A stretch of 64,000 nucleotides of DNA, from NCBI GenBank assembly GCA_038230835.1, contig JBBRMM010000001.1:1-64000 (forward strand), written 5' to 3'. Within the stretch, counting starts at the first letter, position 1. Each line of letters begins with the position of its first letter. Below the pieces are notes generated by a model, which saw nothing but the letters and a program-made list of their open reading frames with translations, was not told the origin of the DNA and did no database searches. Made by a program: the position numbers and the translations under genes. This DNA comes from DASUHT01 sp038230835. Its GTDB lineage: Bacteria; Actinomycetota; Thermoleophilia; Gaiellales; JAICJC01. This document shows positions 17,371-25,318 of this stretch, in pieces.

Positions 17371-18243
17371 CTAGACGTCGGCCCCGGCGCGCTGGGCGGC
17401 GCGGCGCAGGGCTCGCTTGGTGAGTTCCTCGGCCAGATGGTGCTTGTAGTCGGCCGGGCCCCGCTGGTCGGAGTGCGGAGAGCAGTCTTCGGAGGCGAGC
17501 TTGGCGGCGGCGGCGAACGCCTCGAGCGAGGGACGCTGCCCCCGAAGGGCGTCGACGGCCCTGGAGGAGACAACCTCCGAGGCGCCGACTGCCGTCAGGG
17601 CGATGCCGGCGTCGGCGATCCCGCCACCCTCAAGCCACAGTGCGGCGGCGGCCGCCGCCACCGCCCAGTCGCCCGCGCGCCGCTCCAGCTTCTCGTACGC
17701 CGACCCGGCTCCCGGGCGGATGGCGATGCGGACCTCGACCAGGAGCTCGTCCTGCTCGACGGCGGTCTCGTACGGCCCGCGATGGAACTCCGGCATCGAC
17801 ACGACGCGCTCGCCGCGGGGGCCCTGGACGACGCAGTGAGCACCCAGGGCGGCACACACGGCGGACAGATCCTCGGACGGGTCGGCCTGGCACAGCGCGC
17901 CACCGATCGTGCCACGATTGCGGACGAGCGGGTCGGCTATCACGCGCTCGGCGTCGACCACGATCGGAAACTGGTCGGCGATCAGCGGCGAGGTGTACAG
18001 GTCGCGGTGCCGGGTCAGCGCGCCGATCCTGATCTCGTCGCCCTCCCGGCGCACATAGGCCAGGTCGGACAGGTCGTTGATGTCCACCAGGTGCTCTGGC
18101 GCGGCCAGGCGCAGCTTCATCATCGGCAGCAGGCTGTGGCCGCCCGCGATCACCCGCGACTCGGGCCCCAACTCGGTCAGCAGCGCGATCGCCTCGTCCA
18201 CGCTGGTCGCTCGGCGATAGTCAAACGGCGCGGGTACTTGCAT
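17371..18243 (-). CDS. FAD-binding medium subunit of a molybdenum hydroxylase (CoxM-like)
   Basis: A 290-residue flavoprotein subunit. The ATG at 18243-18241 follows AAGGAGG. It shows the two FAD-binding motifs of the CoxM/xanthine dehydrogenase family, AGGHSLLPMMKLRL near residue 34 and RNRGTIGGALCQADPSEDL near residue 110. It ends with the C-terminal domain of CO dehydrogenase flavoproteins. In intact complexes it accepts electrons from the two [2Fe-2S] clusters of the small subunit. Here its partner is truncated and the large subunit absent, so it is probably non-functional. It is divergent from the LysR gene. Confidence 0.9.
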   Translation of the reverse strand: MQVPAPFDYRRATSVDEAIALLTELGPESRVIAGGHSLLPMMKLRLAAPEHLVDINDLSDLAYVRREGDEIRIGALTRHRDLYTSPLIADQFPIVVDAERVIADPLVRNRGTIGGALCQADPSEDLSAVCAALGAHCVVQGPRGERVVSMPEFHRGPYETAVEQDELLVEVRIAIRPGAGSAYEKLERRAGDWAVAAAAAALWLEGGGIADAGIALTAVGASEVVSSRAVDALRGQRPSLEAFAAAAKLASEDCSPHSDQRGPADYKHHLAEELTKRALRRAAQRAGADV

Positions 18244-18310
18244 GTCGCACGGCCTCCTTGGCGTAGGTGGGCTCAGGCTACACCTTGTGGCAGCGCGCGC
18301 GAGCACCTGA

Positions 18311-18324
18311 TAAGCAATCGCTTA
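18311..18324. promoter_or_regulatory. Dyad in the lysR/coxM divergent promoter region
   Basis: TAAGCAATCGCTTA forms a perfect five-base inverted repeat with a four-base centre, lying 18 bases before the lysR start and 68 bases from the coxM-like start. LysR regulators bind short interrupted dyads near T-N11-A, usually between the regulator and the divergent operon they control. Position and shape make it a candidate operator; no binding data exist here. Confidence 0.45.
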
Positions 18325-18341
18325 AGGTAGATTGGTCGGCG

Positions 18342-19304
18342 GTGACGCTCTCCCAGCTGCGCACCTTCACGGCGGTCGCCCGCCACGGCTCGCTGACCGC
18401 CGCAGCCCGTGAGTTGGGCGTCAGCGTGCCGGCGGTGTCGGCGGCCCTGGCGGCCCTTCGCCGCGAGTTCGGCGACGAGTTGGTGATCCGCTCGGCAGGC
18501 GGTATCGCCCTGACCACCGGCGGGCTGCGGCTGGCCGCTGCGGCGGCCGAGATGGTCGGCATCGCCGACCAGGCCCGGCGGGCCGTGCGCGAGGCCCGCG
18601 AGGGCTCGTCGGTACTGCGGATCGCCGCCACCAACGAGATCGGCGAGTACGTGATCGGCCCGCTGGTGGAGGCGTTCCGGCGCAGCCGGCCGCGCCTGCG
18701 GGTGGCCGTGACGACCGCGCTGGCGACCGAGCTCGCGCCGTTGCTGCGCGACCGCCGGGCCGACGTCGCCCTCGGCCCGCGGCTCGCCGGGGCCGGTGTC
18801 GACTGCATGCAGTTCCTGCGTGTGCACACGATCGTGGTCGCGGCGCACGACCACCCACTGGCCGGCGGTGTGGGCATCGATCCCGGCCGGTTGCGCGGCG
18901 AGCCGTGGCTCGTCGGCCCGGCCGGCGACGACCCTTACACGCCGCTGGCCGCGGTCGCCCGCAAGCTGCGGATCGCACCCGACCAGATCCGCGAAGAGCC
19001 GAGCCATGCCGGGGCGATCGCGGCGATCGGGATCGGGAAGGGGATCGGGCCGGCCCTCTCGCACGTGGTCACGGATGAGCTGAGCAGCGGCGTGCTGGTG
19101 CGCCTCGACGTGGCCGGCACGCCGTACGAAGCGTTCTGGCAGCTCAGCTCGCTGTCCGCCGGCCCGCACGTGGCGGCGGCGCTTCAGTTGAGGCGGTTCA
19201 TCGTCCAGCCCGAGGCGACGCGGGCCATCCTCAGCCGCTCGAGCGGAGCAGCCGGAGACCGATTCCGGCCCGCCGTACACGTGACCATCTGGAGCGGGGA
19301 GTAA
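18342..19304 (+). CDS. LysR family transcriptional regulator
   Basis: A 320-residue regulator if started at GTG 18342, where the family's opening (TLSQLRTFTAVARHGSLTAA) begins. The winged helix-turn-helix covers about residues 1-60 (ARELGVSVPAVSAALAALRR). A linker helix and a two-lobe effector domain follow (LRIAATNEIGEYVIGPL; later WLVGPAGDDPY and AIGIGKGIGPAL). It is divergent from the molybdenum hydroxylase subunits, the usual place for a LysR activator of such operons. The frame extends further upstream, but without similarity to the family. Confidence 0.88.
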   Translation: MTLSQLRTFTAVARHGSLTAAARELGVSVPAVSAALAALRREFGDELVIRSAGGIALTTGGLRLAAAAAEMVGIADQARRAVREAREGSSVLRIAATNEIGEYVIGPLVEAFRRSRPRLRVAVTTALATELAPLLRDRRADVALGPRLAGAGVDCMQFLRVHTIVVAAHDHPLAGGVGIDPGRLRGEPWLVGPAGDDPYTPLAAVARKLRIAPDQIREEPSHAGAIAAIGIGKGIGPALSHVVTDELSSGVLVRLDVAGTPYEAFWQLSSLSAGPHVAAALQLRRFIVQPEATRAILSRSSGAAGDRFRPAVHVTIWSGE

Positions 19305-19351
19305 CCACCGCTTCGAGGGCGTGTCGCGAATCTGTGCCGATTCCGTTCCCC

Positions 19352-19373
19352 GGTCCGTACGGGGTCTGACCCC
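19352..19373 (-). repeat. Dispersed palindromic repeat, single copy
   Basis: These 22 bases are the exact reverse complement of the end of both longer repeats near 52.85 and 52.97 kb, except for one base in the second of those. The unit combines the palindrome GGGGTCAGACCCC with CCGTACGG. It lies between the convergent lysR and coxG-like genes. The same unit turning up in distant intergenic sites of one window suggests a genome-wide REP-like family. Confidence 0.65.
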
Positions 19374-19397
19374 GGGGTGGGGTGGGGGTGGGGTGGG
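19374..19397 (+). other. G-quadruplex-type sequence
   Basis: Five runs of three to five guanines are separated by single thymines, directly beside the palindromic repeat. Runs of this length with one-base loops fit the pattern of very stable parallel G-quadruplexes. It lies 70 bases after the lysR stop on the coding strand, so it would be in the 3' end of that transcript. Confidence 0.6.
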
Positions 19398-19424
19398 TCG
19401 CCGCGGGACCGCGAATTCGTGGGC

Positions 19425-20012
19425 TCATCCGCGGCCGAGCAGGCGGCGGATCCTGCCCCACAGGACGCCGAACACGAGCGACAGGCCCTTGATAGGCTTC
19501 GCCTGCGTCACCGCGGTCGGCTCGCCGCTCACCGGAGCGGACACTCCCGGTTCCGCGGGCGTCGCCGGCGTCAGCAGCGCCTCCATGTTCCGGGCCATCT
19601 CTCCGATCATGCGCACGGCGACGTCCTGCATGATGCCCTGGCCCATCTGCGCCACCCGGCCGGTGACCTGCATCTCGGTCGACACGTCGACCTGAGAGCC
19701 GCCGCCGGCACGTTCGGCCACCGACATCCGCATGGTCGCGTCGACGTTGCCCTGGCCGCGCGCCTCGGCACCGCGGGCGCGCATCGCGGCGGTGCGCGCT
19801 GCGTCGTCGTGCTCCACGATCGCGACCGAGCCCTTGTACGACATCTTGACCGGCCCCACCTTGACCGTCACCTGAGCGTCGTAGCCGCCGTCCTCGCGCT
19901 CACCGACCACCTCCGCCCCAGGGATGCACGGAGCGACCCGTCGCGGATCGAGCATCAGTTCATAGACCTCATCCGGCGGCGCCGCCACTTCGAACCGGTT
20001 GTCGATCTGCAT
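19425..20012 (-). CDS. CoxG-like SRPBCC protein (carbon monoxide dehydrogenase subunit G family)
   Basis: A 195-residue protein beginning MQIDNRFEVAAPPDEVYELM, the standard CoxG opening. The helix-grip domain includes RRVAPCIPGAEVVGE and the long helix GIMQDVAVRMIGEMARNME. A C-terminal hydrophobic segment (GLSLVFGVLWGRIRRLL) would anchor it to the membrane. In the CO dehydrogenase system CoxG recruits the enzyme to the cytoplasmic membrane; family members accompany many molybdenum hydroxylases. It is convergent with lysR and divergent from the MocA-like gene. Confidence 0.9.
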   Translation of the reverse strand: MQIDNRFEVAAPPDEVYELMLDPRRVAPCIPGAEVVGEREDGGYDAQVTVKVGPVKMSYKGSVAIVEHDDAARTAAMRARGAEARGQGNVDATMRMSVAERAGGGSQVDVSTEMQVTGRVAQMGQGIMQDVAVRMIGEMARNMEALLTPATPAEPGVSAPVSGEPTAVTQAKPIKGLSLVFGVLWGRIRRLLGRG

Positions 20013-20072
20013 GAGCGCAGACTATTGCACCGGCGGGCGCCGTCAAGCTCCGCACTACCATCCAGGACATCC

Positions 20073-20726
20073 ATGATGGTCGGACTCGTTCTCGGCGCCG
20101 GTGAGTCGCGACGGTTGGGCAGGCCGAAGCAGACGCTCCCGCTCGCGGACACCTCGCTCCTCGGGTGGGTGGTCCGCGACGTCGTCGGGTCGTCCCTGGA
20201 TCGGGTCGTGGTGGTGGTTGACGTCGCCACCGGCGCCGCTCTGCCGGAACTCGCCGCCGGGCGGGCCGAGGTCGTGCACCGGATGTCCGCGGACGGCGGT
20301 TGCGCGTCGTCGCTGCGGGCGGGCCTCGACGTCGTCGGTAGCGGGGCGGACATCATGCTGCTGCTCGGCGACATGCCCGGTGTGGATGCGGAGCTGATCG
20401 ATGCCCTCCGGGCTGGCTGGGAGAAGGATCGACCCTGGGGTCTCGTCACGCGCTACGACGACGCGCTCGGGCATCCCTTCGTCTTCAGTGCCGAGGCGGT
20501 GCCGGCACTGCGGGCGCTGCACGGCGACAAGGCCGTCTGGAAGCTCCTCGAGCAGCAGCCCGACCGCATCCGGCATGCGGCCGCCGGTCGGCCTCGTCCC
20601 CGCGACGTCGATACCTGGGACGACTACGACGCGGTGCTGGCGACCCTTGCACCGGGGATACGAGAAGATGGCCACGGCCGTCGCCACCGGCGGTCTTCGC
20701 GCCCACCGACCACGGAGGAAGCATGA
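20073..20726 (+). CDS. MocA-like molybdenum cofactor nucleotidyltransferase
   Basis: A 217-residue nucleotidyltransferase of the MobA/MocA type. The nucleotide-binding signature is at the start (GLVLGAGESRRLGRPKQTLP), and the metal-binding LLLGDMPGVD and GHPFVFS follow, as in cytidylyltransferases that make molybdopterin cytosine dinucleotide. That is the cofactor form used by CO-dehydrogenase-type enzymes, which fits the neighbouring coxM, coxS and coxG-like genes. The start is the ATG at 20073 (a second ATG follows). The last 25 residues are arginine-rich and the stop overlaps the next gene by four bases (ATGA). Confidence 0.82.
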   Translation: MMVGLVLGAGESRRLGRPKQTLPLADTSLLGWVVRDVVGSSLDRVVVVVDVATGAALPELAAGRAEVVHRMSADGGCASSLRAGLDVVGSGADIMLLLGDMPGVDAELIDALRAGWEKDRPWGLVTRYDDALGHPFVFSAEAVPALRALHGDKAVWKLLEQQPDRIRHAAAGRPRPRDVDTWDDYDAVLATLAPGIREDGHGRRHRRSSRPPTTEEA

Positions 20727-22117
20727 GCACGAGCGGCGTCGATCCGCGCGTGAGTGGCGATCCGCTCGGTCTCAGCGGGGACGAGATGCGCCGGCTCGGC
20801 CACTGGGTGGTCGACCGGGTCGTGGAGCACTTCGAGCACGGTGTCGACGGCCCGGCGGTTCGCACCGGCACGCCGCCGGACCTGCGGGCGGTGCTGGGTG
20901 GCGCGCCGCCCGAACTGCCCGGCGACGCACTGGAGTCGATGCAGACGCTGGTGGATGTCGCCCTGCTGCACATGCAGCACGGCGACCATCCGCGCTACTT
21001 CTCGCGCGTGCCGGGGCCGAGTTCGTTCGCAGGAGTGTTGGGCGAGTGGTTGGGCACCGGCTTCAACGCGATCGCTGCCTCATGGAAAGGCGGCTCCGGT
21101 CCGGCGACGGTCGAGCTGGTGGTGCTGGACTGGCTGCGCTCGTTGCTGGGGTTGCCCGAGGGCACCGAGGGCGTTCTGGCAAGCGGCGGGTCGCTCGCCA
21201 ACGTGACCGGCCTGGCTGCCGCTCGCGCGGTTGACGGGACGGGCGTCGCGTATCTGTCCGACCAGACCCACTCGTCGATCAAGCGCGGCCTGCTCGCCCT
21301 AGGCTGGCCGGAGGATCACGTGCGGGTGATCGCCACCGCCGACGACCTCAGGCTGACGGCCGCTGCCGTTGCTCATGCTGCCGGTGAGGACCGTACGGCC
21401 GGACGCCGCCCGGGCTTCGTGGTCGCGACCGCCGGCACGACTAACACCGGCGGAGTGGACGAGTTGCCCCAACTGGCGCAGCTGTGCGCCGCCGAGGGCA
21501 TGTGGTTCCACGTGGACGGCGCGTACGGGGCGCCCGCCGCGCTGTGCGACGCGGGGAGCCGCCGGCTGATCGGGATCGAGCACGCCGACTCGCTCGTGCT
21601 CGACCCGCACAAGTGGCTGTTCCAGCCCTATGACGTCGGCTGCCTGCTGGTACGCCGCCCGGGAGCGCTCGATCGTGCGTATCGGATGACGCCCGAGTAT
21701 CTGCTGGACGTGCGCGGGGTCACCGACGAGGTCGACTTCCGCAACCGCAGCCTGGAGCTGTCCCGGCGCTCCCGGGCGCTGAAGCTGTGGCTCACGTTCA
21801 ACGTGTACGGTCTTGCGCGAATTCGGGAGGCGATCGAGCGCGGGATCGAGCTCGCCGAGCACGCCGAGTACCTGTTGCGAGCCGACGAACGGTGGCAGGT
21901 GGTCACCCCCGCTCAGCTGGGGATCGTCACCTTCGCCCTGCGCGGAGCGAGCCACGAGCAGCACACCGAGCGCGCCGACCGGCTCGGTCGCAGCGGCTAC
22001 GCGGCGGTCACCACCACCCGGTTGCACGAGCGCTCGGTACTGCGCCTGTGCACGATCAACCCGCTCACGCTCGAGGCTGACATCGCCGGCACCCTCGAGC
22101 GTCTGGTGCAGACGTAG
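20723..22117 (+). CDS. PLP-dependent amino acid decarboxylase (aromatic-L-amino-acid decarboxylase type)
   Basis: A 464-residue group II decarboxylase. The PLP-binding lysine lies in LVLDPHKWLFQPYDVG, with the cofactor-stacking and phosphate regions before it (ASGGSLANVTGLAAAR and WFHVDGAYGAPAAL). The length matches tyrosine/DOPA/tryptophan decarboxylases; the substrate cannot be fixed from sequence alone. Its ATG overlaps the stop of the MocA-like gene, implying coupled translation, although the two activities have no obvious link. Confidence 0.9.
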   Translation: MSTSGVDPRVSGDPLGLSGDEMRRLGHWVVDRVVEHFEHGVDGPAVRTGTPPDLRAVLGGAPPELPGDALESMQTLVDVALLHMQHGDHPRYFSRVPGPSSFAGVLGEWLGTGFNAIAASWKGGSGPATVELVVLDWLRSLLGLPEGTEGVLASGGSLANVTGLAAARAVDGTGVAYLSDQTHSSIKRGLLALGWPEDHVRVIATADDLRLTAAAVAHAAGEDRTAGRRPGFVVATAGTTNTGGVDELPQLAQLCAAEGMWFHVDGAYGAPAALCDAGSRRLIGIEHADSLVLDPHKWLFQPYDVGCLLVRRPGALDRAYRMTPEYLLDVRGVTDEVDFRNRSLELSRRSRALKLWLTFNVYGLARIREAIERGIELAEHAEYLLRADERWQVVTPAQLGIVTFALRGASHEQHTERADRLGRSGYAAVTTTRLHERSVLRLCTINPLTLEADIAGTLERLVQT

Positions 22118-22150
22118 AGGCGGTCGGATGCAGCTGAGGATCGGGTCACG

Positions 22151-23203
22151 GTGAACAGTCTGGCCACGCCGCTTCTGGTTGGCGTGTTCCTGGTCGCGGC
22201 GGTGGCGACGTGGGTGGCCGGCGGCTTTCTGTCCAGGACCACCGACGCGCTCGACAACCGGTTCGGCCTCGGCGAGGCGCTGGGCGGTCTGATCCTGCTG
22301 GCGGTGACCGGCAGCCTGCCGGAGATCGCGATCACGGTGTCGGCGGCGCTGGCCGGCCATCTCGACCTTGCGGTCGGCAACCTGATCGGTGGGGTTGCGG
22401 TGCAGACGCTTGTGCTGGTGGTGCTGGATGCCGTCGCCGGCCGCGAGCGGCCGCTCAGCTTCCTGGTCGGATCGCTGGTACCGGTGCTCGAGGCGCTGAT
22501 GGTCGTGGTGGTGCTGGCGACGGCGATGGGCGGCGTCGCCCTGTCGAAGTCCACCAACATCGCCGGCGCCAGCCCGACGTCGATCGCCGTGGTCATCCTC
22601 TGGCTCGGGGGCGTGTGGGTCGTCAACCGGGTGCGCCTGGACCAGCCGTGGGAGGTGCACGCGCCGAGCAGCCGGCCGGGCCGGCGGCATCCCCGCGAGC
22701 CCCACCCTGCGGGTGAGCACCCGTTTGCGAGGGCGGCCACCGGGCGGGTGTTGGCCATCTTCCTGGCCGGATCGGTTGTCACGCTGGGCGCCGGTGTCGC
22801 GCTTCAGGCGTCCGGCAGCCTGCTGGCGGATCGGACGGGCATGCAGGGGGCGATCTTCGGCGCGACCTTCCTGGCCGCTGCAACTGCGCTGCCGGAGATC
22901 TCGAGCGGCATCGCCGCTGTGCGGCTGGGCGACATGCAGCTTGCGGTCGGCGACATCCTGGGCGGGAACTCGTTTCAGATCTGCCTCTTCCTGCTGGCCG
23001 ATCTGCTCGCCGGGACGCCCGTGATCATCGCGGCTCACGGCTCAGACATCTGGCTCGGCGGGCTCGGGCTGGTGATGACCGGCATCGCCGCCGCGGCGAT
23101 CATCGCCCGGCCCAAACGCACCTACCTCTGGCTGGGCCTCGACTCGCTGGCGCTGATCGTTGTCTACGCGCTTGCGATCGCACTGCTCCCACGGATCGCC
23201 TGA
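22151..23203 (+). CDS. Sodium/calcium exchanger family membrane protein
   Basis: A 350-residue integral membrane protein with two inverted alpha repeats, the signature of the Ca2+/cation antiporter superfamily. Repeat one has GLILLAVTGSLPEIAITVSA and VGNLIGG; repeat two has FLAAATALPEISSGIAAVR and VGDILGGNSFQICLFL. The acidic residue in each S/A-L-P-E motif and the G-N/D-x-x-G-G motif line the ion path. About ten hydrophobic helices are visible. It starts at GTG 22151, 33 bases after the decarboxylase stop. Confidence 0.87.
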   Translation: MNSLATPLLVGVFLVAAVATWVAGGFLSRTTDALDNRFGLGEALGGLILLAVTGSLPEIAITVSAALAGHLDLAVGNLIGGVAVQTLVLVVLDAVAGRERPLSFLVGSLVPVLEALMVVVVLATAMGGVALSKSTNIAGASPTSIAVVILWLGGVWVVNRVRLDQPWEVHAPSSRPGRRHPREPHPAGEHPFARAATGRVLAIFLAGSVVTLGAGVALQASGSLLADRTGMQGAIFGATFLAAATALPEISSGIAAVRLGDMQLAVGDILGGNSFQICLFLLADLLAGTPVIIAAHGSDIWLGGLGLVMTGIAAAAIIARPKRTYLWLGLDSLALIVVYALAIALLPRIA

Positions 23204-23206
23204 CCG

Positions 23207-24106
23207 TCAGTCGATGTGCTGGAACTGGGCGATCGCCGCCGTCAGCATGACGACGCCCATCACGGCCACGATCGTCAGCTCGAGCGGGGTGGACACGTGC
23301 CAGCCCCACCAGGTCACCCCGGGGTCGAGGGTGTGGCGGGTGGCCGGCGGGATGTGCAGCCGTGCGAAGACCGTTCCGCGCATCGGGTCGACGGCATAGG
23401 TGATCGGATCGAGACGTGTCAACACCGCGAGCCAGTCGGGGATGCCGGTCAACGGGAACATCGCCCCGGACAGGAAGAGCAATGGGAAGATGGCCAGCTG
23501 CACCACGGCCATGAACGACTGCCACTGGGTGATTCGCGCGGCCATGCAAACGCCGAACGCCACCAGGGCAAAGCTCAGCACCGCGAGTTCGACGATCAGC
23601 GCAAGCAGCATGACCGGGTCATACGGGACGCCCACCAGGCCGGCGAAGGCGAGCAGCAGGCCACCCTGGAAGGCCGCCACGGTGGTCCCGCCCAGGCACT
23701 TGCCGATCACGATCGAGCTGCGCCGGATCGGCGCCACCAGCATCTCGCGCAGGAAGCCGAATTCACGGTCGAAAACGATCGATCCGGCGGTGAAGAAGGA
23801 CGGCATCAGCACCGCCAGCGCGAGCACGCCGGGGAACATGAACGTGCGGAAGCTGATCCCCGGAGCTCCAGACCGCACGAGTGCCGAGAGCCCCGTGCCG
23901 AGCACGAACAGGTACAGGATCGGCTGTACGAGTGCGACCAGGATTCGCACTCGGTTGCGGGAGAAGGCGATCAGCTCGCGCTGCCAGACCACTCGCACCG
24001 CGCGAAGCTCATGGCGCAGCCCCGCCGGCGCCAGGGTGACGGTGAGCGGTGGGTGCACGGCCTGGGGCTCTGCAGTCACGGCGCCTCGAGGCGATCGGTC
24101 ATCCAC
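23207..24106 (-). CDS. ABC-2 type transporter permease (DrrB-like)
   Basis: A 299-residue permease with six hydrophobic helices. The N-terminal half shows RVVWQRELIAFSRNRVRIL before the first helix and the ABC-2 signature region (FDREFGFLREMLVAPIRRSSIVIGK shortened here to its core). It overlaps the end of the ATPase gene by eight bases, so the two subunits are made together. The pair resembles daunorubicin-resistance type exporters; cargo unknown. It is convergent with the exchanger gene, only three bases apart. Confidence 0.88.
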   Translation of the reverse strand: MDDRSPRGAVTAEPQAVHPPLTVTLAPAGLRHELRAVRVVWQRELIAFSRNRVRILVALVQPILYLFVLGTGLSALVRSGAPGISFRTFMFPGVLALAVLMPSFFTAGSIVFDREFGFLREMLVAPIRRSSIVIGKCLGGTTVAAFQGGLLLAFAGLVGVPYDPVMLLALIVELAVLSFALVAFGVCMAARITQWQSFMAVVQLAIFPLLFLSGAMFPLTGIPDWLAVLTRLDPITYAVDPMRGTVFARLHIPPATRHTLDPGVTWWGWHVSTPLELTIVAVMGVVMLTAAIAQFQHID

Positions 24107-25175
24107 GGCGGGCTCGCATGGCGGTGCGGGCGAGGTCGACGCCGCTTGCCTCGGCGTCGCGGATCGTGCGGCCGGTCCACTTCATGAAGACGTCGTCGAG
24201 CGACGGCCTGGACACGCTCACCGAGTCGATCGGCACCCCCAGCTCGGCGAACAGACGGGGCACGAACCGCTCGGCCCCGGCGACGTGGAACGTCACCTCG
24301 CCCTCGCGCACCGCGGCGTCGATGTCGAACCGCCGGCGCAGCTCTGCGATGGCCGTCGCATCGTCGCTGGTCGTGATCCGCACGCGATCGGAGCCCACTC
24401 CTGCCTTGAGCGCCGCGGGCGTGTCGACGACCACCAGGCGGCCCTCGTCCATGATCGCGATTCGGTCACAGTGCTCGGCCTCGTCCATGTAGTGGGTGGT
24501 GAGGAAGATCGTGATGTCCTGGCGGGCGCGCAGTTCGGACAGGTACTCCCAGATCGACGCGCGAGTCTGCGGATCGAGGCCGATCGTCGGCTCGTCCAGA
24601 AACAGCACGCGCGGCGCGTGCAGCAGACCGCGCGCGATCTCGAGCCGTCGTTTCATCCCACCCGAGAACGTGAGCACCAGGCTCGAGCGGCGGTCGGTCA
24701 GCCCGGTCACCTCGAGCACCTCCGCGATCCGTTGCTCACGGCGTTCGCGGGCGACGCCGTAGAGGTCGGCGTGGAAGCGCAGGTTCTCCCCGGCCGTCAG
24801 GTACGCATCGAGCGTCGTGTCCTGGAACACGAGGCCGATCGAGCGGCGCACGTCGAGCCGCGCTCTGCGCACGTCGTGGCCGGCGACCCGCGCCTCGCCG
24901 GCCGTGGGCTCGACCAGGGTGCACAGCATCTTGATGGTGGTCGACTTGCCGGCGCCGTTGGGGCCCAGAAACCCGAACGTCTCGCCCGGGGCGACGTCGA
25001 ACGACACTCCGCGCACGGCTTCCAGGTCGTCGTAGCGTTTGACCAGACCGCGCACCGAGACCGCCGCGGCCGGGTCCGGCGGGTCGGAGCCGGACTGTGG
25101 AATCGCGGCGCGTGTCGGCGTATCTGTGCCCATCAGTTGTGGTTGCCGCGAGCCGGCGGGGGGCCGCGACACCAT
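24099..25175 (-). CDS. ABC transporter ATP-binding protein (DrrA family)
   Basis: The nucleotide-binding subunit, about 358 residues from the ATG at 25175-25173, which has GGAG three bases upstream; a later ATG at 25133 is also possible. Walker A is FLGPNGAGKSTTIK, the signature LTFSGGMKRRLEIARG, Walker B RVLFLDEPTIGLDP and the switch histidine lies in TTHYMDEAEHCDR. The C-terminal extension after residue 250 matches the DrrA-type regulatory tail. The open frame continues upstream of the ATG without family similarity. It forms an exporter with the downstream permease. Confidence 0.92.
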   Translation of the reverse strand: MVSRPPAGSRQPQLMGTDTPTRAAIPQSGSDPPDPAAAVSVRGLVKRYDDLEAVRGVSFDVAPGETFGFLGPNGAGKSTTIKMLCTLVEPTAGEARVAGHDVRRARLDVRRSIGLVFQDTTLDAYLTAGENLRFHADLYGVARERREQRIAEVLEVTGLTDRRSSLVLTFSGGMKRRLEIARGLLHAPRVLFLDEPTIGLDPQTRASIWEYLSELRARQDITIFLTTHYMDEAEHCDRIAIMDEGRLVVVDTPAALKAGVGSDRVRITTSDDATAIAELRRRFDIDAAVREGEVTFHVAGAERFVPRLFAELGVPIDSVSVSRPSLDDVFMKWTGRTIRDAEASGVDLARTAMRARRG

Positions 25176-25318
25176 CACTCCGATTGTACCGGGAGGAGTG
25201 CGGTCGGGCCGTATCACGCCGTGTGTCCATCCCACCGCCTCGGGCGGCCTCGGTATCTCCCGCGCCAACTGGTACGCTTGGCGGCGGGGATGATTTGGAC
25301 ACCGACGAGGGGGATGAC

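Noticed and set aside
16317..17573. 418-codon frame read as one iron-sulphur protein
   Set aside because: Only the part from 17351 to about 17041 resembles the [2Fe-2S] subunit. The sequence before the GTG belongs to the end of the FAD subunit gene, and the sequence after the cut is unrelated.
21299..23038. 579-codon minus-strand frame opposite the decarboxylase and exchanger genes
   Set aside because: A shadow frame caused by GC-rich codon use; the plus strand carries the PLP and alpha-repeat motifs.
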